NCBI RefSeq assembly: GCF_000308435.1
Contig: NZ_BAFR01000351.1
Span: 62,001 to 126,000, forward strand
Length of the DNA stretch: 64,000 nucleotides
Source: Nocardia araoensis NBRC 100135
GTDB taxonomy: Bacteria > Actinomycetota > Actinomycetes > Mycobacteriales > Mycobacteriaceae
Direction of reading: 5' to 3'
In this document: one piece after another, positions 52,515 through 61,199 of the stretch
Layout of the letters: every line of letters starts with the position of its first letter
Position numbering within the stretch: position 1 is the first letter of the stretch
Translations under genes and position numbers: made by a program
Notes under the pieces: model-generated
Told to the model about the DNA's origin: nothing
What the model saw: only the letters and a program-made list of their open reading frames with translations
Databases searched by the model: none

Positions 52515-53519
52515 CTATCTCGACGCGGCGCCGACACCCCGGCGTGCTTCTCGGGCGAGAGCACGGTCGCGTTGCTCCTCGAACCGGGGGATGCGTACCT
52601 CCTGCAGGTCGTCCAAGAAGGCGGCCAACCGCTCGCGGGCTTGCTCGCCGCGGGGTCCGAAATCGTTGCGGTCGAAGACGTTCCACTGCCGGATGACGGG
52701 TTGGAGCACCTCTTCCAGATGCTGGCGCAGATCGTAGATGCCGTGTTTGGCCATGAGGACGCCGTTGCGCCGGAAGTTGGGCATGCCGGTACCGGGCATC
52801 CGGAAGTTGCGCACGATCAGATCGATCGCTTCGATGGCCTGATCGGGCACCAGATCCAGAGCGGCGCCGCACATGCCGCGGTAGAAGATCATGTGCAGGT
52901 TCTCGTCGGCGGCGATGCGCTGCAGCATGCGGTCGGCGACCGGGTCGTCGCAGACGGCCGCCGTGTTGCGATGGCTGATCCGGGTGGCAAGCTCCTGGAA
53001 CGACACGTACGCCACCGAGTACAGGAACCCGCCGTCATCGGCCGTGTCCGTTCCCTCCATCGGTGCGGCGAATCCGCTGGACATGTGCGCCATACGGTCG
53101 TTCTCCAAGGCGACCGGGTCGACGCCCCGTGTGACGACGAGATAGTCCCGCAGGACAATGCTGTGGCGGGCTTCCTCGGCGGTCCATCGTCCTACCCACG
53201 AACCCCACGCGCCGTCTCGGGAGAAGTTGGCACTGATCTCGCGGTGATAGGACGGAAGGTTGTCCTCGGTGAGCAAGTTCGTGATCAAGGCGGCCTTCGC
53301 CACCTCGGACAGCCGGGATTGCCCCGGCTCCCAGTCGATCCCGCCCAGCGCCGCGAAGTTCTGTCCCTCGTCCCACGGTACGTAGTCGTGGGGATGCCAC
53401 TCCTTGACCATGGACAGGTGCCGGTTCAACGCGGTACCCGCGAAAGGTTCGAGCTCGGTGAGGATCTCCAGCTGTGTCAGCTCACGCGCCAACGTCGTGT
53501 CCGCCTTTCTTTTGCGCAT
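52515..53519 (-). CDS. Acyl-ACP desaturase (DesA type)
   Basis: Soluble diiron desaturase of 334 aa that introduces a double bond into an acyl-ACP, as DesA1/DesA2 do in mycobacterial lipid synthesis. The two iron-binding motifs are EEARHS (about 114-119) and DENLHM (about 204-209). HREISANFSRDGAWGSWVGR (92-111) precedes the first. Family and length fit. ATG 53519 lacks a clear ribosome binding site. Its position after the glycan locus is probably coincidental, although a cell-envelope role is shared. Confidence 0.9.
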   Translation of the reverse strand: MRKRKADTTLARELTQLEILTELEPFAGTALNRHLSMVKEWHPHDYVPWDEGQNFAALGGIDWEPGQSRLSEVAKAALITNLLTEDNLPSYHREISANFSRDGAWGSWVGRWTAEEARHSIVLRDYLVVTRGVDPVALENDRMAHMSSGFAAPMEGTDTADDGGFLYSVAYVSFQELATRISHRNTAAVCDDPVADRMLQRIAADENLHMIFYRGMCGAALDLVPDQAIEAIDLIVRNFRMPGTGMPNFRRNGVLMAKHGIYDLRQHLEEVLQPVIRQWNVFDRNDFGPRGEQARERLAAFLDDLQEVRIPRFEEQRDRALAREARRGVGAASR

Positions 53520-53838
53520 TGCTCGGAAGGAGAGAGGTGATCGATCGCGGCCGCGCGATCAGCGGCGGCCGATGCCGGACGGATGACGCCGGGAGAAGTG
53601 GCGTCGTTCAGGCATCCTCCACTGCTCTCGCCCCACCGACTCACCTGGCACGACTGTGCCCGCAGCATGCGTCGTGCCCGTAGGGTCGAAAGTCCGCTCC
53701 GGCGGTTACTTTCAGCATCGCGAAGTCCCTCGGCCGGGTGTCGCGGGATCGTCAGGAGGGCTGCCGGTCCGGGTGTTACCACCCGATTGCTCGGATCGCC
53801 GCCGGTCTGCCGCCCGAGACCGGTGAGGCGTCAGCGGA
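53520..53838. other. Intergenic region without a recognised gene
   Basis: These 319 bp between two minus-strand genes contain open frames but none with a convincing ribosome binding site, family match or codon bias. A promoter for the desaturase is expected here; I found no clear -10/-35 pair. Confidence 0.5.
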
Positions 53839-54603
53839 TCAGGAGGTGGCGTGCCTGTCTGCTGACTCGCCTCGGCGAGCCGGTTCGCCGGAACGCGCAC
53901 CGCCCCGCCGAGGCAGGCGCGGTGACGTGGCCGGATGGTTGTAAGCCCACTGGGCTACAGCGGTGACGGCCGAGCCCAGCGAGGTGACACCCGCGAGCAG
54001 CGCCCAGTGGGTGAGTCCGGCGGTGTTGTAGGAGACCTGCCGTACTCCCGGTGCGATGAGGCTGCCGTTGCCGAACGCCCAGCTCGTCACCATGCCGACC
54101 TGCCCGCCGAAGTCCGAGGAGCGGGCCAGCATGGCGCGTAGCTCGGGAGCTTTGCTGTTGACGTAGAGCACGGTGAGAAGGACCAGCGCCGCGGTCGTCA
54201 CCGTGCAAGCCGTGGCCGTGCGCGACAGGAGTTCGGTGCGAAGCCGGAGATTCACCGCCACCACACAGACGGTGACGACGATCGCGCCTGCCGACAGCAG
54301 GGCCAGGGCGCCGCTGATCCGCGCGGTGGGAGGCTGCGCCGACGACCAGACGTTCAGGTAGGAGGTGGTCGCGGTGATCCGGCCGAAGGCATCGGCGCTG
54401 GCTTTGCCGTCGGCCCCCGCAGCCCTCAGCCACGGCTGGAACAGCAGGATCAGCGTGACGATGCTGCCCGCCACGGCGCCCAGGTAGCCCCAGTGGCCCT
54501 TCAGCGCGGGCAGGGCCGCGCGGATTCCGCCGTGCCCACCCGGCGCCGCGCTCGGTCCTCGCTGGAGTCGAGTGTCCCTTGCTGACCACGGCGTTGGCTG
54601 CAC
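53839..54603 (-). CDS. Four-helix membrane protein of unknown function
   Basis: 254-aa protein with an N-terminal basic region of ~30 residues and four hydrophobic segments (about 40-60, 93-116, 127-147 and 191-215). A long loop lies between helices 3 and 4, and the C-terminal tail is positively charged. It resembles hypothetical membrane proteins of Nocardia/Rhodococcus with W-x-S-x-Q-P segments between helices 1 and 2. The start is GTG 54603 with GGAG 5 nt upstream. Function unknown. Confidence 0.65.
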   Translation of the reverse strand: MQPTPWSARDTRLQRGPSAAPGGHGGIRAALPALKGHWGYLGAVAGSIVTLILLFQPWLRAAGADGKASADAFGRITATTSYLNVWSSAQPPTARISGALALLSAGAIVVTVCVVAVNLRLRTELLSRTATACTVTTAALVLLTVLYVNSKAPELRAMLARSSDFGGQVGMVTSWAFGNGSLIAPGVRQVSYNTAGLTHWALLAGVTSLGSAVTAVAQWAYNHPATSPRLPRRGGARSGEPARRGESADRHATS

Positions 54604-55268
54604 TTCGCTCCGATATCGAGGGTCGGGTTCGCTGTCGGGAACCCGGGCGGACAGGGCGGTCCCGACTGCGGTCGTCCTCGCGCACGGTCGGCAGCAGGGT
54701 TATCCGGACATTAGGAACTGCCGAACGCTCGGAGAATGATTGCGATCAATGCGATTCTGAATCCCGTATCGCCACGCCGTGCGTTTGCCGTGTGGAGAGG
54801 AAGCGCGGCCGGGGGACGATGCGCGGGCTCGTCCACTTCTACGCCGACAGACTCGACAAGATACGTGACCGCTGGAGCTTCTGCGGACGTGCGCGACGCA
54901 ACCGGTCGGTCCGTATCGAGCGTATGTGCCGAAAAGCTTGGAGCACAGTTCGATTGGGCATGCGCGTCAGGTATTTCCGGTAGTGCCATCGGATAGGCCG
55001 ATGGCCGGATCGGGAAGGCACGCCGAACCGAATCCGTTACTAAGTCGCAACTTTCGTCTATCGGCGGGTCTCGGCTCGTCGTGGCGATGCGTCAGAGAAC
55101 CGGATACCGACTTGGTGGGAAGTTGAATTGAATTGTGGCGCAACGGATAAGCTGGCGCACAAGCGGGCATGCCAGACTCGCTGGACAGGGTACGAGGCGT
55201 CGCTCCGGCCGACCGGCGAACAGCCGAAGGGTGATCAGGGGAGCTCCAGGAGCGATACAGTACGGGCC
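54604..55268. other. Long intergenic region with lower GC
   Basis: These 665 bp are visibly less GC-rich than the surrounding genes, especially 54700-54790 and 55020-55160. No open frame shows family resemblance or typical codon bias. The base composition suggests foreign or decayed DNA next to the SLATT-type gene. Confidence 0.5.
55256..55261 (+). promoter_or_regulatory. -10 box of a leaderless promoter for the SLATT-type gene
   Basis: TACAGT ends 7 nt before the GTG at 55269. There is no Shine-Dalgarno site at the right distance, and no clear -35 box. Confidence 0.45.
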
Positions 55269-55868
55269 GTGACAGAGCACCGATCGCCCATCGGCGGGGA
55301 TCGCTCGCAGGATCTCGGAGTACCGCGTTCGCTGGACCTCCGCTCCGCCGACTGGTCGAGTTCCGATGAGACCCTTGCCCGGCTGTTCCAACGTGTCGAG
55401 GCGTATGCCATGGACGCACGCGAGTGGTATTCGCGGGACGGTCTGACGAAGCGGCGAGTCAGCCTAGCGCTCACCGCGGCGATGATCGTGCTCGGCTTAC
55501 TCGGAATCCTGGTGCCCCTGCTGACCACCGCCGGAGTCCACGCCATCGACCCGAGCTGGGGGTACATCCTGCTCGCCTGCGCGGCGGGAAGCGCGGCATG
55601 CGACCGATTCTTCGGCGTCTCCACCGCGTGGGCGCGAGACATCCGCAGCGCGCAGTCGATCAACGCGATGCTGTGCGACTTCCAACTGGAGTGGGCCTCG
55701 GTCTCGCGCGCGCCCGCGAATTCCAATGGGGAGATAGACCGCAGGATGGGATTGCTGCGGGACTTCTCCTACCGGGTCAACGAGGTGATCGCACACGAAA
55801 CCGACAGCTGGACCGGACAACTGCCACTGTCGGCGCAACCGCGGATGAGCAGGTTGGATCGACGGTAG
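55269..55868 (+). CDS. SLATT-domain two-TM protein (putative conflict effector)
   Basis: 199-aa protein. Residues ~33-60 are a charged helix ending WYSRDGLTKRR, followed by two hydrophobic helices (about 64-88 and 97-116). The segment CDRFFGVSTAWARDI, then AQSINAMLCDFQLEWASVS, follows. This layout, a WY...K..R motif, two TMs and an amphipathic C-terminal helix, is that of the SLATT (SMODS/SLOG-associated two-TM effector) family, predicted to form pores in bacterial conflict systems. No SMODS nucleotidyltransferase or SLOG gene is adjacent. GTG 55269 is set by the leaderless -10 box. Assignment is by recalled pattern. Confidence 0.7.
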   Translation: MTEHRSPIGGDRSQDLGVPRSLDLRSADWSSSDETLARLFQRVEAYAMDAREWYSRDGLTKRRVSLALTAAMIVLGLLGILVPLLTTAGVHAIDPSWGYILLACAAGSAACDRFFGVSTAWARDIRSAQSINAMLCDFQLEWASVSRAPANSNGEIDRRMGLLRDFSYRVNEVIAHETDSWTGQLPLSAQPRMSRLDRR

Positions 55869-55875
55869 CGCCGGT

Positions 55876-55894
55876 TGCCGCCACCCCGGCGGCA
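55876..55894 (+). terminator. Hairpin after the SLATT-type gene
   Basis: TGCCGCC-ACCCC-GGCGGCA forms a perfect 7-bp stem starting 8 bp after the stop codon. No T-run follows. Confidence 0.45.
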
Positions 55895-56105
55895 CATGCG
55901 GGAAACTGGCCTGGCGCGGCCGCGGAGCAAGCGCGAGCGATCCTCGGCCTGTTGACCATCCCCGCGCCGTCCTCTGGCGGCGGGTCACGTACCGGGCGGG
56001 CACGGCGGCTGGACGCTGTCCGCGCCGGATCGGTCAGCGACAGCACGGGCGACCGTGGTGGCAACGACGGATTCGCTACCGGCTGTCCGTGCCGGTTCGT
56101 GTACG

Positions 56106-56111
56106 TAGACT
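56106..56111 (+). promoter_or_regulatory. -10 box of a leaderless promoter for the PPOX-type gene
   Basis: TAGACT ends 6 nt before GTG 56118; no Shine-Dalgarno site is present. Confidence 0.45.
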
Positions 56112-56117
56112 TTCGGC

Positions 56118-56561
56118 GTGACCGATCTCGCGGACTTCGCCCGGCTGATCGCCGGCGACCACGGACTCTGTGTCGTCTCCACCCTTCGGGCCGACAACAC
56201 GATCCAGTCGACTGTGGTCAACGCCGGCGTGTTGCGACATCCCGAGACCGGTGCCGACGTGGTCGGCATGGTGGTGCGCGGCGGGGTGCGCAAACTGGAC
56301 AATCTGCGGACACGGGCGCGTGCCACGATCGTGGTCCGCGCCGGTTGGCAATGGTGTGCCGCCGAGGGGCCGGTGTGGATCGCCGGTCCGGACGACCCGG
56401 CCCCTGGCATCGACGCCGAGCGATTGCGGCTGCTGCTGCGTGAGGTGTTCACCGCGGCCGGTGGCGTGCACGAGGATTGGGACGAGTACGACAGAGTGAT
56501 GGCCGCCGAGCGTCGGGCGGTGGTGCTGATGTCGCCGGATCGTGTATACGGCAACAGCTGA
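56118..56561 (+). CDS. PPOX-class flavin/F420-binding protein
   Basis: 147-aa protein of the pyridoxamine-phosphate-oxidase-like split-barrel superfamily. The N-terminal LCVVSTLRADNTIQSTVVNA (18-37) and RKLDNLRTRARATIVVRAGW (about 58-77) match F420-dependent members common in actinomycetes, which reduce quinones or other electrophiles. No neighbour tells the substrate. The start GTG 56118 fits a leaderless promoter. Confidence 0.8.
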   Translation: MTDLADFARLIAGDHGLCVVSTLRADNTIQSTVVNAGVLRHPETGADVVGMVVRGGVRKLDNLRTRARATIVVRAGWQWCAAEGPVWIAGPDDPAPGIDAERLRLLLREVFTAAGGVHEDWDEYDRVMAAERRAVVLMSPDRVYGNS

Positions 56562-56670
56562 GTTCGGCGCGCTCCAGGAAACCGGGAATCGGCTGACGTG
56601 GATCGCGAAGTTCCGATCATGTCGAGCGAGAGGGGTTACCGGAATCGACGGGCTGGTTAGCGTAGGCCCG

Positions 56671-57468
56671 GTGAATCTGGATCTGGACGGCAAACGCGCG
56701 ATCGTGACCGGCGGCAGTAAGGGGATCGGCTACGCGGTCGCTCGCGGGTTGGCGAACGAGGGTGTGGACGTGGTGATCGCGGCGCGCACCGCCGAACCGC
56801 TCGAATCGGCGGCGCGCGCACTCTCCGAGGAGACCGGGCGGCGCGTGATTGCGATCCCGACCGACACCGGTGACGACGATCAGGTACGCGCGCTGGTGGA
56901 GCGTACCGTCGCCGAACTGGGCGGCGTCGACATCTTGGTGAACTCCGCCGCCACCCCGTGGAGCGCGGGAGCGAGCAGGGATCTGGCCGGAACCGACGAC
57001 GACACCGTGCGGCGCGAGATCGAGATCAAGGTGCTCGGCTACCTGCGCACGGCCCGCGCCGTCGCACCGCACCTGGTCCGCCAGCGCTGGGGCAGGATCA
57101 TCAACATCAGCGGACTCGGCGCGCGTCAGGCCAATTCGATCGCGCAGACCATCCGGAACATCAGCGTGTCCGCGCTGACGAAGAACCTGGCCGACGAACT
57201 CGGTCCCGCCGGCGTCAATGTCACCGTGGTTCATCCCGGCCTCACCAGAACCGAACGCCTCACCGACCGGCTGACCGCCGAGGCCGGGAAATCCGGCCGG
57301 ACGATCGCCGACCTCGAAGCCGAGCTCGCGCGCAACACGCTGCGCAGGATCATCGATGTCACCGAAGTCGCCGACGTGGTCACCTTCCTCGCCTCACCGC
57401 GCAGCATCGCCATCACCGGCGACGCCATCGCGGCGGGTGGTGGTGTTCCCGGTCCGGTGTACTACTGA
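56671..57468 (+). CDS. Short-chain dehydrogenase/reductase (SDR)
   Basis: 265-aa SDR. TGGSKGIG (12-19) binds the cofactor, NSAAT is near 91, NISGLG near 146 carries the catalytic Ser, and the usual YxxxK region is atypical: SIAQTIRNISVSALTKNLAD contains Lys but the Tyr position reads other residues. The catalytic Tyr may therefore be missing or displaced. GTG 56671 is preceded by TAGCGT (56657-56662) at 7 nt, a possible leaderless start. Substrate unknown. Confidence 0.82.
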   Translation: MNLDLDGKRAIVTGGSKGIGYAVARGLANEGVDVVIAARTAEPLESAARALSEETGRRVIAIPTDTGDDDQVRALVERTVAELGGVDILVNSAATPWSAGASRDLAGTDDDTVRREIEIKVLGYLRTARAVAPHLVRQRWGRIINISGLGARQANSIAQTIRNISVSALTKNLADELGPAGVNVTVVHPGLTRTERLTDRLTAEAGKSGRTIADLEAELARNTLRRIIDVTEVADVVTFLASPRSIAITGDAIAAGGGVPGPVYY

Positions 57469-57557
57469 TCCGACTGCGAGCGGCTGGGCGTCGGCGCTCG
57501 GGACGGTCCGGCAGCTACGCACCGGATCGAGCGTGCCGGATCGTCCCCGCGCGTGCT

Positions 57558-58388
57558 TCAGTCGGCCGCTGTGAGCAGCGGCGCGAGCTGGCGCAGCGAG
57601 CCGAGATAGTCCTCGCCCAACGCCTGGAGCGCGACGTGGTCGGCGCCCGCCTTCAGATGCTCGACCAGTTGCCCGGTGACCTCGACCGGACTGCCGTGCA
57701 CTGCGAGCACATCGACGAGACGGTCGCTGCCCGGTTTGGCCACATCCTCTTCGGAGAAGCCGAGCCGTCGCAGGTTCGAGACGTAGTTGCGCAGGCCGAG
57801 ATACATCTCCACCGTCTGCCTGCCGACCTCGCGTGCGCGCTCCGGGTCGTCGTCGAGCACGAGTTTCTGCTCGGCGACCAGCAGGGCGGAGCCCAGGATC
57901 TTGCGCGCCTGGGCGGTGTGTTCCGGTGGGGCCAGATACGGCAGCGCGCCCGCGGTGCGAGTGCGCGACAGTTCGAGCACCTTCGGTCCGAGGGCGGCCA
58001 GCGCCATCCGATCCTTCGGCACTCCTGCCTGGTCGAGCGCGTCGAGGTAGTGCGCCAGCGCGTCGTAGGGTTTCTGGTACGGCTTGTTGGCCTCCGGATG
58101 ACCCGCGCCGATACCGAGCAGGAAACGACCCGGGAAGCGCTGTTCGATCCGATGGAACGATTCGGCGACGGCGTTCGCCGGGGCCGTCCAGATGTTCACG
58201 ATGCTGGTGGCTACGGTGAGCGTGTCCGTCGCCTCGAGCAAGGACTCGACCACCGGCAGCTCAGCGGGCGGCGACCCGCCGAGCCACAGCGCGCTGTAAC
58301 CGAGCTTCTCCAGTTCGGCGGCGTCTTCGGGGCTGAACCCCCGGTAGCCGCGCCATACTCCGAATCGTCCGAGACCGTCGATCGCCAT
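57558..58388 (-). CDS. LLM-class F420-dependent oxidoreductase
   Basis: 276-aa luciferase-like TIM-barrel protein. The start FGVWRGYRGFSPEDAAELEK (9-28) and LLGIGAGHPEANKPYQKPYD (89-108) are typical of the actinobacterial F420-dependent subgroup (Rv-type LLM proteins) that reduce unknown hydrophobic substrates. Starts at ATG 58388. Monocistronic. Confidence 0.87.
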   Translation of the reverse strand: MAIDGLGRFGVWRGYRGFSPEDAAELEKLGYSALWLGGSPPAELPVVESLLEATDTLTVATSIVNIWTAPANAVAESFHRIEQRFPGRFLLGIGAGHPEANKPYQKPYDALAHYLDALDQAGVPKDRMALAALGPKVLELSRTRTAGALPYLAPPEHTAQARKILGSALLVAEQKLVLDDDPERAREVGRQTVEMYLGLRNYVSNLRRLGFSEEDVAKPGSDRLVDVLAVHGSPVEVTGQLVEHLKAGADHVALQALGEDYLGSLRQLAPLLTAAD

Positions 58389-58521
58389 GAACGTCCGAAC
58401 CTCCTGTTGCGGTTTCTATCCGGATACGCTTCTCATTCAACCGTGCCTGGCTCGGTTGACCGATGCGGCGCAGGGTTTCTGCCCTCCCCAATCCCCTTCC
58501 GGGTCGCCCGCCTCTGCCTGC

Positions 58522-59733
58522 TCACGCGGTGGACGAAATCGGGTAGTCGTCGAGGGTCATGTCGTTGTAGAGGCGTCCGCTGCTGGTGGTGAGGCGCAGC
58601 AGAGCGCGGCCGGGTCCGGGGGGTAGGGCGGAGATCAGGCGGGCGCCCTGGGCCAGTCCGGAGACGCCGAGGCGGGATGTGGGAACCAGGGTCTTCGCCG
58701 CGCCCAAGGCGGCGGCCTGGCTGCGGCGCACGTGCTGTGCCATCGCCTGCTCGTAGGCGGGGAAGGCGCGCTCGTGGTCGCCGCCCGCCCGCGCCAGTTC
58801 CCCGGCGAGGACGTACGCGCCGACGACGGCGAGGGTGGTACTGCCGCCGACGGCCGGGCCGGGGCAGTAGCCCGCGTCGCCGACGAGCGTCACTCTGCCG
58901 CGAGACCAGGTGTCCATGCGGAGCTGGGTGATGGAGTCGAAATAGAACGCCGGGGTACGGTCGAGTTCTTCGAGCCAGCGGTCGACTTCGGTGTCGAAGC
59001 CGTGGAATGCCTTGCGCAGGAGTTGTTTCTGCCGGGGCACGTCGCGGTGACGGTAGTCGAGTTCGCGTTCACTGCGGAACAGGAACAGCGCCCGCGCCTC
59101 GCCGAGATGCCGCGCGCTGTATATGCCTGCGGTACGGCCGACGCCGACGTGGATGTGCAGCTCTCGGTCGTCGCCGTAGGTCTCGGGCAGGGTCAGCACC
59201 CCGAGGTAGGCCCCGATGAAGGAGCTGAAGCGGGATTCGTCGCCGAAGACGAGGCGGCGCACGGTGGAGTGCAGCCCGTCCGCGCCGACGACGAGGTCGA
59301 AGCGGCGCGGTTCGGCGTTTTCGAATTGCACTTCGCCGTCGGGCGAGATCGCGGTGATGGAGTCGCCGAACAGGTACTCGACGTCGTCGGAGGCGGCGTC
59401 GTAGTAGATCTCGCCGAGGTCGTCGCGCATGATCTCGACGTGGCGGTCGGAGGCGGCGCCGAAGATCTTGGCCAGGTCCACCCGGACGGGCCTGCGCGTG
59501 CCTTCCCGATGGAGAGTCATCCTGCTGGTGCCGGTGGCCCGCTCCTCGACACGCGGGAGCACGCCCATCTTCTCCGAGATATCCATCGCGGGCCGGAACA
59601 GGTCGACCGCATGGCCGCCGGTTTTGCGTAGCGCCGGTGCGCGCTCGACGACGGTGACGGAGAAGCCGTGCCTGGTGAGCCAGTACGCTAGCACCGGGCC
59701 GGCGATGCTGGCGCCGGAGATGAGAATCCGCAT
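58522..59733 (-). CDS. FAD-dependent monooxygenase (TetX/PHBH-like)
   Basis: 403-aa class A flavoprotein. The N-terminal LISGASIAGPVLAYWLTRHG (4-23) is the GxGxxG-type FAD motif. The DG motif VVGADGLHSTVRRL lies around 149, and GDAGYCPGPAVGGSTTLAV around 290 is the second FAD motif. Such enzymes hydroxylate aromatic compounds or antibiotics (tetracycline, rifampicin). ATG 59733 follows AAAGGC by 8 nt. A small gene ends 16 bp upstream and is probably co-transcribed. Confidence 0.87.
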   Translation of the reverse strand: MRILISGASIAGPVLAYWLTRHGFSVTVVERAPALRKTGGHAVDLFRPAMDISEKMGVLPRVEERATGTSRMTLHREGTRRPVRVDLAKIFGAASDRHVEIMRDDLGEIYYDAASDDVEYLFGDSITAISPDGEVQFENAEPRRFDLVVGADGLHSTVRRLVFGDESRFSSFIGAYLGVLTLPETYGDDRELHIHVGVGRTAGIYSARHLGEARALFLFRSERELDYRHRDVPRQKQLLRKAFHGFDTEVDRWLEELDRTPAFYFDSITQLRMDTWSRGRVTLVGDAGYCPGPAVGGSTTLAVVGAYVLAGELARAGGDHERAFPAYEQAMAQHVRRSQAAALGAAKTLVPTSRLGVSGLAQGARLISALPPGPGRALLRLTTSSGRLYNDMTLDDYPISSTA

Positions 59734-59749
59734 GAATATGCCTTTGTGT

Positions 59750-59983
59750 TCAGTGGTGTTCGGCGAAGTCGCGAATGAATATCCCGGCGGCGTCGGGCGT
59801 ACCGCTGGAGACAACGTGAATGTCTCCGTCCGGAGGGCGCGCCATCTGCTCCTGGGAGTCGATCGGCATTGCGGTCGATATACCCGTCGTAGTGCCCACG
59901 ACCAGCGCGGCCGGCACGCCGACGATCGCCGGCCCGATGTGTCGCCGCCGACTCGACACCGCGTCGGCGCCGGTCTCATCCAT
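59750..59983 (-). CDS. Small protein upstream of the FAD monooxygenase
   Basis: 77-aa protein, not recognised. It starts MDETGADAVSSRRRHIGPAI and has one moderately hydrophobic stretch (about 17-36). Reality is supported by a near-consensus GGAGGAGG ribosome binding site 5 nt before ATG 59983. It lies 16 bp from the monooxygenase start on the same strand. Confidence 0.55.
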   Translation of the reverse strand: MDETGADAVSSRRRHIGPAIVGVPAALVVGTTTGISTAMPIDSQEQMARPPDGDIHVVSSGTPDAAGIFIRDFAEHH

Positions 59984-60512
59984 GAATCCTCCTCCGGACG
60001 GTCCGTGATGTCACCACCTTGCTGGGCGACAACGAGATCTGTCTTGAAGAAATGTCAGCGTCCGCGGTTGGTACACCACGGCGCCGGCGCGGTTGAAAGC
60101 GTTCATCGCCGCTGCCGATCCTCGCCGGCCGCCACTTCGTCCCGAGTGTGCGATCCGACGCAGTACGAGCAACCGTCGACCTGGCTCATCGGATGCGCAT
60201 TTGCTCCCGGGTTCCTCGCCTCCGGCAACGATTGTTGGGTGGACCGTGTGTGAGTGATAGATGGAAACATCAAGCGGCACAACGTATCAGCGGCTCGGCG
60301 CTGCGGTTTCGGCCGGCCGGGATCAGCGGCGGCGCGGGCTCGCGCGCCGAACTCGGGCAGTGCCGCATTCGGCTCGAGTTCGGGAGATGGAGATCACGGC
60401 ATCGCTGTACAGACGGGCATATCTCTGTTAGCAAGGAGGAACGGGTCTGTCTTGAGGATGCAGGGTGGGCCGCTATCCAGCGCGCAAGGCGCGAAATGAA
60501 TCGAGTGCCCAC
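59984..60512. other. Intergenic region without a recognised gene
   Basis: The only notable elements in these 529 bp are AAGGAGGA at 60433-60440 and GAGG at 60454-60457. The latter would suit a GTG at 60465, an alternative start for the STAS gene. Confidence 0.45.
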
Positions 60513-61007
60513 ATGAGCACAGAATCGCACGGTCTCGGCGGCGCCGCCCAACCGCCGTCGGACGGGTGGAAAGACCCTCTCCTCGGACTGGACGCGACCA
60601 TCGAACACCGCGGCGACGCGACCATCGTCCATGTCAACGGTGAAGTCGACGCCTACACACAACCTGCGTGGCGAAGGATACTGCGCGAGGCCGGAGCGAC
60701 TACCGCGGCGCCGGGCTCCATGGTGCTGGACGCCGGTGGCCTCGGCTTCATGTCCTGCCGTTCGCTGGTGATCTTGGCCGAGGAAGCCGAGGCATGCCTG
60801 CGCCGGGGTGTCCGGCTGCGCGTGGTCGGCGACCGGTTGGTCGTGGGCCGCGTCGTGGCCGTGCTCGACCTCGGCGCTCTGCGGCCCGTGCACACCTCCG
60901 TCGAGGACGCGCTGGCCGACTCGCCGCCGAGCGGGCGATTTCACGGCCTCGGGCCAAGGGCGGCGTGGCGCGGTCACGCCGGTAAGGCGGAGCCCCAAGT
61001 GCTCTGA
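60513..61007 (+). CDS. STAS-domain protein (anti-sigma-factor antagonist-like)
   Basis: 164-aa protein with one STAS domain at about residues 25-130: LDATIEHRGDATIVHVNGEV then DAYTQP, later MVLDAGGLGFMSCRSLVILA and GVRLRVVGD. In anti-sigma antagonists the segment is usually D(S/C)SG with a phosphorylated Ser; here it reads SCRS, so the phosphosite is altered. It may be regulated otherwise, or be a non-switching sensor. ATG 60513 was chosen, but GTG 60465 with GAGG 7 nt upstream is a real alternative. No sigma factor gene is adjacent. Confidence 0.75.
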   Translation: MSTESHGLGGAAQPPSDGWKDPLLGLDATIEHRGDATIVHVNGEVDAYTQPAWRRILREAGATTAAPGSMVLDAGGLGFMSCRSLVILAEEAEACLRRGVRLRVVGDRLVVGRVVAVLDLGALRPVHTSVEDALADSPPSGRFHGLGPRAAWRGHAGKAEPQVL

Positions 61008-61059
61008 CAGCTACGTATCCACGGTGCCGGGGCCCGCTCGAACGCGTCCCCGGTACGAC

Positions 61060-61185
61060 ATGCATGCCACCATCTGCCGGGCGCTGCGTCTGGAATACGA
61101 CGACCGGCCGGAACCGGTGGCGGAAGTCCGACTGCCCGAAGGCGTGGAAGCCAGGGACCTGTCCGCCGATCTGTCGGGAGCCTGA
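61060..61185 (+). CDS. Very small possible gene
   Basis: 41-aa frame, MHATICRALRLEYDDRPEPV, then AEVRLPEGVEARDLSADLSG and a final Ala. It has acceptable codon use but no clear ribosome binding site and no family match. It could be a remnant. Confidence 0.25.
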   Translation: MHATICRALRLEYDDRPEPVAEVRLPEGVEARDLSADLSGA

Positions 61186-61199
61186 TCGGACGGGCCGGC

